64,000 bases of DNA, taken from the NCBI GenBank assembly GCA_015143295.1, contig CM026557.1:34357965-34421964 (forward strand). Direction: 5' to 3'. Source of the stretch: Tetracentron sinense (Eukaryota; Streptophyta; Magnoliopsida; Trochodendrales; Trochodendraceae). How positions within the stretch are numbered: the first letter of the stretch is position 1; each line of letters starts with the position of its first letter. Of the stretch, positions 46,255 through 58,000 are shown in pieces. A program made the translations under genes and the position numbers. The notes below the pieces were generated by a model. It saw only the letters and a program-made list of their open reading frames with translations. It was not told where the DNA came from and did no database searches.

Positions 46255-46720
46255 GAGGAAAAATACTACCATACAGACCTTTTCTGAACCAAGCATATAT
46301 CAACATATAGTATGGACATTCATATAGGATTCTCTGTTATCTTTATATATTTGGTGTTACAAATACTTTGTACTACATAAAACTATAGAAATTATGTGCC
46401 CAAAAAAGTGTTCAGTTCAGATCTATTTGTATATATATTCTCATGTACTGTCAAGGGTTTGAGCTGCTCTCCAGCTGCATCTTCTTCTACTGTTGTTTTA
46501 GCTCACCTCTATCATCACAAGCTGAAACAATTTACTGTTTCTATGCAAGTCTTTGAGGGCTTCACCTGACATGTTCTTTTTGGCTTTTTGGTGAGAAACA
46601 CTACTGACTTTGTTAGCTAGTATTGTAATATTGAGAGGAGAGTGCTCGCCGGAGACGATGGGCCTTAAAAGTGAATTTTTTTTTTTTTTTACGGCAAAAG
46701 GATAAACGCTTGTACTTGAG

Positions 46721-46754
<34 letters not shown>

Positions 46755-47060
46755 TGGTAATGCTGCTTATATTAAGATTAAGAGTTTAACTTCAAACAAG
46801 AGGTTGAACAGATAACCAGAGCTTCCCAAAATATGCATTGATAGGGGCATTTTGGGAATTGTATAAAAAATATTTACTTGACATAAATACCCTTCTTTTA
46901 TATTTATAAATCCCAAATTACCCTTGTAATAAAGCATATTTTGGAGAGATGCAGTTATCTCTTGAACCAGAGTCCCTGTTTGTAGTTGAACTCTTAGATT
47001 AATAACACTAACACTGTCATGTATTATATAATATATATGTATATAGGAGAATGATTGTTT
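46255..47060 (+). other. 3' flank of the EXO-CUB-kinase gene
   Basis: 3' untranslated sequence followed by T-rich, CT and TA microsatellites (46676-46752). No gene seen. Confidence 0.4.
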
Positions 47061-47125
47061 GCGCGTATGCGTTCCGCCACACACGTCCACAGAATGACAT
47101 TTGTCCCTTTTAATTTTTATAAATT

Positions 47126-47365
47126 GTGGTTAAGATTCCTTCACCCCTAGGGTTCATCCATCTAACCTTGGTTTTTAGAAAATAATCTCAGATTAGTTAA
47201 CACTTATTAACTGTGGTTAAGATTCACTTACCCTTAGGGTTCCTCCATCTAACCTTGGTTTTTAGAAAAATAACCTTAAATTAGTTAGCACTCATTAATT
47301 GTGGTTAAGATTCACCCACCCCTACGGTTCATCCATCTAACCTTGATTTTTTTTAAAATAAAATA
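47126..47365. repeat. Three tandem units of about 88 bp
   Basis: GTGGTTAAGATTC starts units at 47126, 47213 and 47301. Each continues through TAGGGTT(C/CC)ATCCATCTAACCTTG. The array lies between two CGTTCCG motifs (about 47069 and 47441). The unit is a tandem form of the repeat found singly elsewhere in the window. Confidence 0.8.
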
Positions 47366-47460
47366 TATTAATCTCATGTTAATCAAACTTAATCATGATT
47401 AAAAATGTAAAAAATTGACATGTGGCAGGTTATGGGCATGCACGCGTTCCGTTAACAGTT

Positions 47461-48173
47461 AACACTTATTAACTGTTAATACAATAATGTTATATTATAT
47501 ACTACACCAGTGTTAACAGTATCATAGTTCTAATATATGTTCTGTAGAAGTGCCTAGGTAACAATGATGTAGCTTGACCTAGCTGCCATGTTAACATGGG
47601 TTTAATTCATAGTGTTATGAGAAATATTTCTCATCCGAAAAGAGGAAAAAACGGAGTCTTTGTCTAAAGAAATGCGTTGAAAAAGGGCAGATGTATAGAC
47701 CATTTCAACGACATAGTGCTTTTTCAAATCTTTCAAAATAGAATCTGCTTCAAACATATATGTCATGATTCCTTACGATAGAATGCAAATATATAAATTT
47801 AACCCTTTTAGATACTTTCTAAGACCTATTGCCAATATCCGCTACAGAGAGCATTTAATTTAGTTTAAATATTTGCAATGATCATTGATTTTGTGAAAGT
47901 TTCAATCATTTACTCTTTTGTTTTTGAAATTTTGATCCGGTCATTGTTTCTTTCAATTTTCAGCTTCGATAGAAGAAGAGAAGTGATAGTATTAATGCGT
48001 TCTCAAAATTGAAGTAAAAAAATGCTTCTCTCTGCTTTCTCTTGCCAATACCTTTTATCTGCCTTCGTCTTCTTCCTCAATTAGAGATGAATTAAAATGC
48101 CCTCCCATTGTGAATCCGTGGGATCACATTTTGAGAGCAGGAGTGATAGCTTGGGGTGGTTCTGGGCACAAAG

Positions 48174-48205
<32 letters not shown>

Positions 48206-48427
48206 CTCTACCTCTTTTTCTAATCTTCCTAACTCCCTCTTGTTTAGCAGGCTAGACAACTATCTTTATTCTAATACAGCTTTATAAATTATATTTTTTA
48301 AAGAAATGCATGATACGTAAATAATAATAAAAATAAGTACCACCCTATAAAGAAAATAAATAAATGTATTTTGCAGTATATGACAGGTTATATCAACTTA
48401 AAGAGCATAGCATTGAGATGATCAAAA
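47461..48427. other. Unassigned intergenic sequence
   Basis: AT-rich with a (TC)n run near 48174-48200. No gene supported. Confidence 0.35.
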
Positions 48428-48435
48428 GTCTCAAT

Positions 48436-49583
48436 CGTAGTTATCAAGGTGACTAGACGACTTGAGGTGACAGACCCCATGGACGTCTAAGGCGATATCT
48501 TGAGGCATCGCCTGATGAACTTTTTGCTGCAGACATCCCCCCAATATAAGATCTATGTATAACGCATTTCTTTGAATAAGGGACCCTGCAATTTATGTAA
48601 ATTACAAATCTCTATTATTAAGATACAATTTGATAGAATCATTCTTAAAGACAGTTCTAAGAACAATGAAGGGGGATTTCAAATGTTGGGGATAAAAAAA
48701 ACAATGGAACAAAAAAAAATAAAGTCTACAATGATTACCGAAAGAGATGAGAGAGATTATGAAAGATAAAAAATATAAAGAAACAACAGTCTACAATAAC
48801 AACCGAACATGACAGAGGAAGGAGATGGGAAACGATGCAGAGTGTAAGACTAAATAAATAACAGAAAAATAGTCTCACAATCAATGTAACATCGAACATG
48901 AGAGAGTCAAGAGAGGGTAAGGCCGTACATCTTGCTCTCATTTTTTCTTTTTTCTCGATTATATTCAAGAAATGTAATAAAAATATATAATTATGGGGTT
49001 TACACTTATTTGAATTTTAAAAGACTTTTTTAAATATTGGTTTATGAGAGTTTGGGGGCCCTAAAAGAAATTTGAAGCATTTAAAGGTCTTTTTTTATTA
49101 TTGGACCGCCTGAGCCAATTTATATATTTGGTCACCTAGGTGACTTGTAACAATCATGCAAAAGTAGATGAAGACTATATGGTCCACCCACAAACAAAGG
49201 AAGAGAGAGAGAGAGTAAGAGAGGCCAATTGTTCACCCCATTAAGCGAGAGAAAAGACAGATTAACACAAGAGAAATATATTTAACATCATTCATCTCTT
49301 CTTTCTTCTTCTATTTGTAAATTTTTTTATTGCTGGATATACAAACTCTAAAATATTATATAGTAAAAAACATGAAAAAGTATATAAGATAACATATTTT
49401 TTTGTTTACTAAACTATTATATTCAAATAAAGTAACTTTTATATCTTTAAACAATAATAATATTACATATATCATATTTATAATAATGACTTACTGAGGC
49501 GGCCAATTGCCTGAACCCAACATAGCGTACAGAGCGTCTGATCACCTAGGCGACTGCTTGAGGCGACACCTTTAACAACTGTG
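48436..49583. mobile_element. hAT-type element, family C (CCTAGGCG words), 1.15 kb copy
   Basis: It starts CGTAGTTATCAAGGTGAC and, on the opposite strand, CACAGTTGTTAAAGGTGTCG. Flanking 8-mers GTCTCAAT and GTCCCAAT match at 7 of 8. Subterminal words such as CTAAGGCGAT and CACCTAGGCGAC recur near both ends. It is related to 54823-55558, 57099-57704 and 59745-59967. Confidence 0.65.
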
Positions 49584-49591
49584 GTCCCAAT

Positions 49592-50568
49592 ATGTGGTAT
49601 CTTGTAATAATGTATCATTTTCTGGGTAGAAAATAAAATCAGTGGGTTTTCACGATCATAAAGTTCATATATTGTAACACACACTGTAATAATCTTCCTG
49701 ATTCAGAGAACTTGTACTCTGCAACATACACTTGCACCCAGTGCAAGTGTGGGTTCATAAACATGTATGACATACACGATCCAAGTTTCTGCGTAATCCA
49801 AATTGAAGCAATTTCAGGTACCAGGCCTTTTGGAATGAATTGAGCAACAATTTTTTTTTTCAAATCGGTAATCAAGCAAGTACATTAAAATAGGAAGGGA
49901 ACTACAATAACAGAAAAGCAAAAAAGTTCACGAGCACGTTAACCCAAGAGAGGGGCAGAAGGAAGATAAAAAGTTCACGATCACCCATATCCCAGCTATC
50001 CCATGTATCAGACTAAATAAATACCATGGCTGGAATGTTTTATAAAAATTGTAGTTTCATCTTCTGTTCGGCTAGATAATATGGAAAACAATAAAAGGCT
50101 CAATATTTTCTGCAGATTCAAGTTTTGAGATCTCTGTAGCTCAGCTTTATTTGTGAGAGTTCGAGAAGATAAGGCATTTATTAAATACAGCCACCACCAC
50201 TTCACTAAGCATATTCATATTTGATAGTAACTGCATTGGATAATCAAAACCATGAATTGCATACCCTACTATTACTCGCAAATACTGGTGCAACCATATT
50301 CTAAACAACATATTTTCTCATTCTGAGGAGAGAAATATATTTTGCATCTGTAGTGTGTACTGAAAAAGTAATATACAAGTCAGATAGTCCCAGACAATAC
50401 ATGCCAATTTAAGACATAACACTAACAAAATGCACATAAACCTGTTAACTCATACAGGATCTGATGTTTTTCAAGCATGAAGTTGCCATGAGGCATTCTG
50501 TATTTTGAAAGTGATACTCCAATTCTACAGGGAGAAAATATGAAATGAAAATAATTCTAGTTAAAGCA
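49592..50568 (-). other. 3' flank of the RPB5-family gene
   Basis: It lies downstream of the minus-strand stop codon at 50569-50571. A 78-codon minus-strand frame at 49639-49875 has no family I recognise and is probably untranslated sequence. Confidence 0.4.
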
Positions 50569-53500
50569 TCACATAACACAACGGTAGGAAACATGCGAAT
50601 CCGTAATTTCACCATCGTAAGTAGATTTCACCACCTGCCCCTTCTCAAGTCCATAATATCTTGCAATTGCATCTTTCTTTAGCATCCGAGGAATCTGGAA
50701 AAACTATTTTCGCATCAGTCTGATCAATTAAAAGAAAATATCATATGGATTGACAAGGAATATAGAACCCACTTTTATCGACACCTAGGTCTTCAGATTC
50801 AAGTTCAGGTAAACTCCCTACATTTCAAGACAATTTCTCAAAAACACTCTAGATATATATAGATATAAATATATATATATATAAAGGAGAGAGAGAGAGA
50901 GAGCGGAGTGCTAACCCTTCAACAGGTTGAGAAGCACAAAATTTCAAACAAGAGTTATGGTTTGCAATGGTTCTCAACATAATAGGGAGATGTTGCGACA
51001 TTGTCCCTGCCACCGTGAGATTTTGGAAGTCTGGGGCTAGCATTTCTCATATATATATATATAGTGGAGGTAACTAGTCAGCCTAGCTGATTATACCTTA
51101 TAGTCAGCTCACCTCCTTTATACCGTTGGATCTCAAACAAGGAATAAGATTAAAAGACCCTTTTTTATTCTCATTTTCTTATTACCGAAAATACTCCTTT
51201 TTAATATGTAGACACGTTCAAAAATGAGGGACTCTTCCTCTTCTTCTCCACACGTTCAAACCGGAGTTCTCTTCATTTTCTATGAAAATTTCTTCATCCC
51301 CTCCAGTAGGTGCAGCGCTTCTCCGGTCATTGCGATGTTAATCTTACTCCCCTCCGATAAGAAACCCCTCCAACTCCCATTCTTTATTCGCTTCTCTTTG
51401 TTGCTGAAATTTAGGGTTTCATAACCCCTCATTCTCTCCTCTCTCTTTGTTGAAATTTTTCATAATTTCTGTGATTTTGATGGGGCAAAGTTAAGAGTTC
51501 TAAATTCAATTCACCCAAATTTTTTTTGTGAAACGATCCACCATTTTTTTGCAGATCGTCACCCAACTAATGGCATGAAATTCTCAGCATTCATGCCTTT
51601 ACTTGGTAACCAATAATATCTGCCTAATAGTTGTGAAGATTTTGATGAACTGCCAAAGAGCTCGAATCATGAAGTTGTAGTTCTGGGGCTTCACCCCTTT
51701 CCCTCAAAGAAAAAATTATGCATCACTGTTTATGATAGTGAAGATTGCACAGATGGAGTTTGAATATCATTTTTTTAAGCTACATGCTAAATTCATAGGA
51801 AAAGGTAACCCTAATCTGATTGATAATAGTGTTTTAAAAATGACTTTTCCTTCAGAAATTTGTCACAATCTCACTTTGGACAAATGTACAGCTTCTTCTT
51901 GTATTGAATCTTTAGCCCAAGCAAACTAGTGAGACATAATTGAATATTCTTGATTCCTTATCAATTCAAACTTCTCCCACTACCGACTGGAGAAGCGTCG
52001 CACCAACCGGAGGGATGAAGAAATTTTTAGAGAAGAAAAAGAAGAGAACTCCGGTTTGAACGTGTTAGAGAAGAGGAAAAGTCTCTATTTTTTAACGTGT
52101 CTACATAATAAAAAGGGTATTTTCGATAATAAGAAAATGAGAATAAAAAGGGTCTTTTAATCTTAGCCCTTGTTTGAGATCCAACGATATAGAGGAGGTG
52201 AGCTGACTATAAGGGGTCTAATAAGCTAGGCTAGTCACCTCCTCTATATATATATATGGAGAGAGAGAGAGGGAGAGTAGCAACATGGTTGGCGTCGCTC
52301 ACTATATGTTGTAGTGAGCAGCCCCTTGAAAAGTGGACATGTGGCAAGTTGTTTGCGATTTCAATCATTGGATGTCCCATTGGGTCCCCCAATAGAAACG
52401 TGGCAAAAAAATCAGCTCGATCCAATGTTTATAAACCAGCTGATTGAAGATGGAAAAACCAGCCATTTCTATAGCCTAGGTAAGGTCTAGTGAACCCTAG
52501 GGGGTTAATGCTGACAAGCTAGGGAATAATCGGAAGGTCTAGAATTGTCTGAACAAGCTGATTTTTTGTCATGTCTCTTGTAGCACACACTTAGACATCC
52601 AACGGTCAGAATCTTTTAACACCTATCACGTGTCTACTTCTCAAGGATCTGCGTCAAACCTATATATATATATATGACAGAGGCATGTAATGGGTGTACC
52701 ATTACATAGTTTTGTTAGTAAAATTGTGATCATTTCGGTATATTAATTACTGAAATGGGCAACTATTGTAATTCTATGCAATTACTAACTTTTATATGAA
52801 AAACAATACAGTGAATTTATCAGAAAATAAATATAACAAATATATGTAATATATGTTTGTTCCAAATTTTGACTATTTTGGTACATTAAACTTCGTTGTC
52901 ATATCACGATATCATAAACGATATCATACAATTTATGATTCAAATAGTAATAACCGAAATGAATCAAATGGCCATTGATTTGAATTGTAAGACCAAATTG
53001 CAAACCAAAGCAAATTATGCAAGAATTGGGATAAATGAAACCAACAATTTGACTTAATTTCAAATCTCACAATTATATACAGACCGTGACTTTAAAATTC
53101 AATTTTTTTGTTTATTTTTGTTTATTTATTCCATTCTAAACACTAAGTTGGGGTATTATACATTACCATAACTCATCATCATTGAGTTTTAAAACATATT
53201 GAAAAGATTTGGATTTGGGGGTTTCTTTTACCAAAAACCTTACACCAATGAAACCAAGATTTCTTTTCCAATACTCAAAAGAATTTGATTAAGTCGCTTG
53301 CATAGTAACAAAATTCTCCGAATTTTTTAAAAAATCGTGAATTATTCGTGAATTTTAGGTGTGCCAAATTATTCACGATTTTTAAATTTGCCGAATTATT
53401 CTCGAATTATTTGCTAATTTTGCTAATTATTCCCGAATTTCACAAATTATTCCCGATTTATTCACGAATTTTGTAATAATTCATTTAGTTCGACAAAGTT

Positions 53501-54900
53501 TACGTATTTTGTATATTATGAAATCAAATTGTTGGATATCTTTTTAAAATTATTATTTTATTCCCGAATTGTTCCCGGAAATTTCCCAGATTTTTCCTAA
53601 TTTTTTCGAACTTGACCCTTGTAGAATTATTCCTGAACCCCAACTTTGTCACTATGTTCACTTGCATATGCTTTCAACAGCAAAGTGGGGTCATATTGGT
53701 GCAACGAATAACGGTATAGCTGAAGATTGGGTCTAGTTCATATTCACTCTTTCAAAGTCTTAAAATCCCTACCTCTTCCTTTCTTTGACCAATTGTTTTA
53801 AGAGATGCTATATTTTGGGTGGAAATCACAACATTATAAGGGAAAATTGCTCCAAGGTTTATCCTCACAAGAAAACCATACTTATATGCAATTATTGTGG
53901 GAATAAGTAACACAGTGTTTTTTTCCAAATGAAACACAAGCCTGTCAAGATCCAGAAAAAATGAAAAAACATGTTCACAAAACAACAATGAGGCCATTGA
54001 AATATTTAGGGACTTTTGGAAGTGGGAAAGAGAAGTTAAGAATGATTGTATGTAAGATATACAAGAGCAGGAAGGTTGGAGCCATAGTTACCAAAGCAAG
54101 AAGCGAAAACGAGAAGCAAAGCAAAAGCAAAAGAGGGAAGCGAAACTCAAAAACTCCTTAGGAAACGAGAAGCAGGAAATGAGATCATTGTTTAAAAAAC
54201 GGTTTCAGACACACTAACAAACACGATCGAAACCGTTAAATAACGCTGTTACCTAATAGTTTTGGCCTTTACTTATTTTATTTCTTTTTTGCTTAAAAAA
54301 AATTCAATAAATAGAAGGAAAAAAAGAAAAAAAAAACATATAATAAATTAGTAACAAGATACTTCTAAAGCCAATATGATGCTCAAAATTTAGAAATAAG
54401 GAAATTAGATGGGTCAAGGGTTGAAACATACTTGAAATAAAGAACCTGCCTTCGATTCCTTCAAAACTATGAATCAAAGATGAGGTTTTAGAATGAGTTT
54501 ATGGATTTTCGGAACCCAATCTTACAAATGTTACCGTTACGTAACGGGCGTAACGCTTTTATTTCGGTATAAACTAGTAAAGGTACGGTTTCGGGTATCG
54601 GAGGCCACCGAAACCGTTACGTAACGGGCGTTACATAATTGTTTCGGCACTGTTTTAAACCATGAATGAGATATAGGCACCTCATTCTCATTATAGTTGT
54701 ATGGGCAGCCATATTATAGATTTATCTTACATAAGATATTTGTGGAAAAGTAGATGTCATAGGCTCCAATCCAAAGATACTTGCTCAAGGTTTAAACCCT
54801 AGGTTGTAGACCCTGGTCTTTATAGTATAGTCAAGGCGTCTAGGCGATGCCTAGGCGAGACGCTAGTAAGGCAATGGCCACTTGATAAAAATAATTAAAT

Positions 54901-54943
<43 letters not shown>

Positions 54944-55042
54944 ATTAAAGATACATTTATATATGTATAATATTAATATATACACAACATTTCAAACCTC
55001 CTAGGGTTGACAATAATTTAGGCAAATTAATCTTTAATATGC

Positions 55043-55082
<40 letters not shown>

Positions 55083-58000
55083 TTGAATATATGCCTTTTA
55101 TGCTGAACTATTAGTTGATTTTCTTACCATGTAGATGAAAATATTTTTTAAGACAAAAAATAAGACTTTTTTACCTGACTTCTAGGTTTTAATATTTTGA
55201 TATAGTAGAATTTATGAAATTTTAATATTTGAGAAATCCTTTAGCATTTGCAAGCTAAAATTTTGATCTAATCCCTAAAAGCGGATTCTTGAACCGGAAA
55301 GTGAACTTTTTATTCTTCAAGAATTTGGATTTAGGATAATTTTTACTGAATTCAAATCGGGGGTATAATCTTATTTACATAGAAATATCTTAAGTAAATG
55401 AAGTAAAGTTTAAAAACATTTATTTAAATAATATTTTATGTAAAGAAGCCAAGTTGTAAATAGGCTTAAGTTAAGAGGGCCCGTGGGCCGTGACTACTGC
55501 CAACCTAGAGAGGCGCCTAGGTGATGATGGTTCAAAAACGCTTGGGCGGCCACTCTATGGGATGTAATGGAAGAGAGCTTCCTAGGACGCAAGTTTGGGA
55601 AACGAGCTTCCTTAGACACGAGTTTGGGAAATGAGCTTCCTAGGAAGTGAGCATCCCATCCCATACATAGCTTCCCTACAAGGCTATAACTATGGGATTA
55701 TGGCCGCCATCAAGGGAATAGAGACTCCTAAAATATTATTAATGTTGAACAAGGACCGTGTGCAATGTTATTGCTTTTAATATTGCCAAGAGTCCTTTTG
55801 CAAAAACGATTAAGGTTGTCTCCACTTTTGGACCCAAACTTAAAATCCCAAGTTAGACCAATTACAAAATGATTTTCTAAAAATGGAAGTAGAACATGGG
55901 GATTGGGCTAAAACAGTATTTTAACCTTTGGTTTCAATATAAACTCCAGTCACCTAGGAAGTGGAAACTTTTTGTAAAAATTTATGGAAGTCTACAGAAA
56001 TATTGTAAAAACTGGGACTGTGAGGAACCTTAGGGTTCCTTCCATCTAAGGCATCATTTTTTATTTGGATAAAGTCCTAACTTGTGATCGTCTTCAAAGT
56101 TGAGATTGGAGCTTAGTTAATTGTTGTGTTATGTGCCGATCTGATGACGAATATGTAGATCATTTACGCTTGCATTGTCCTTTCGTTGTTAGTAACTAGA
56201 GTTTCTTCTTAGCTCAACTAGGAGTGGTCTGGATCTTTCCTAGATCATTTTGAGATTTCTTAACCTACTTGTCTTCAGTTATGCTGAATCCCCCACTAGC
56301 AGTTGTTTGGAAGTTTCTTCCAGGTGCCATTTCATGGTCTAATTTTTAGGAAAGAAACCGGCAAATTTTTTAGGGTGTCGATTTCAGTGGCTCTCCTTTG
56401 TCCGAGTATTTGTCATCTTATTCTTTCTTGGTGTTCAGGAGTGATCTTGTGGATATGGATGTAGCCTCTTTATTTGTAGCGTAAGTGTTTAGGTCTTGTT
56501 GGTAATTATCTTGCTTCTTGGGAGGCCTTGTAATCTTGTTTTGTTTTAGATTTGTTATCTATTTTTTGGGTTCACATGTTTCTATTGAATGAAATTTTAA
56601 TTACCGTTTTAAAAAAAAGGACACCATGAATTATGAAAACATTGTGAAAACCATAGAAACATGTATTACAAGCTTAGGATATGATAACATAAGTATCAAT
56701 ACATGCTCAAAATTTATTAACTAACAAAAAACAACAATTTGAGATAGGAAAAGTGAACTAAATACAGGTGACGTAAACTGTTGTGCATGTTCGAACCTTT
56801 AAAGTCAAAGTTACATGTAATAAATGAGCTATAGTCATGATCCCGATGTGATGCATCCCAACAAGAATGTAATATGGACACATCATATGAATCATACGAC
56901 TCAATTCCACATAAAGTTATGATGTTGCTCAAAATATTATTTTCTCATTTAAAATTTGTTTATATTACAAAATTATTTTTTAAATGCATAAAATATAGAT
57001 GCACATGTTGATCATAAGCTTTCCTAATTTGTTCTATTTCTAAAGTTTTTAATTTTAATCAAAATAATAATCTAGTATTGATATAATAACAAAAATACCA
57101 ATGTAGTTAAGGCATCTAGGTGATTTGGCCTAGCTAGTTGAAGCGATGCTTGCGATAAAAATAATTAAATTTTATACACACACACACACATAACAATTCA
57201 AACATCTTAGGGTTGAGAATAATCTAGGCAAATTAACATTTAATGTTGTAAAACTTGAATGTAAGTCTTTTTCTACTAAACTGGTTCGTTGACTTTTTGA
57301 CTATGTAGATGAAAATATTTTTAATGATTAAAATATAAGATTTTTTTTACCGGATTTCTGGGTTTTAGTCATGTTTTGTTACAGTAGAATTTATAAAATT
57401 TTAAATTTTGAGAAATATCTTAGCATTTGCAAGTTGAAAATTTGAAAATAATACACTAAAAAGAGGATTTTGTTCTTGAACTGGAAAGTTGGCAATTTAT
57501 TCTTCAAGAATTTACATTTAGGATCATTTTTATTGAATTCAAATAGGAGGTATAACCTTATTTACATATAAATTTCTTAAATATTTGTTACTTTAAATGA
57601 TATTTATATATCAATAAGCTGTAAAACTGTAAACTTCCGCCCACCTAGGCGGTGGCAATCCAAGATCGCCTAGGCGACGCTCAGGCAACGCCATGACTAC
57701 ACTGGAAAATACTTTAATAGTTATAATTATACCATTGGAGTCCCCAATCACTAACTGTTAACAATTGCATGTAATGGGATATCCATTGCATTTTCAAATC
57801 ACTAATAATTAATATATTATACATTATTTCAAATATTTTTCAAAATAATTGTATGAAAAAAATTAGTCACGAAGGAGTGGTATTTTTTCACCAAGAAAAC
57901 TCATAAATAGCCTTGAAGGTGAAAATAGGGGAAAATCAAAAGTTTCACACTTGGGTACCAAAATATTATTATCCAGTCAATATTTCCTATTGGTAAAGTC

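Noticed and set aside
49639-49875. Minus-strand 78-codon frame downstream of the RPB5-family stop
   Set aside because: The RPB5 C-terminus is complete before it, there is no known domain, and it is more likely 3' untranslated or intergenic sequence.
54083-55695. A 1.6 kb element with CATAGTTA ends enclosing families B and C copies
   Set aside because: The ends match for only about eight bases and the flanking 8-mers do not agree, so it is not supported.
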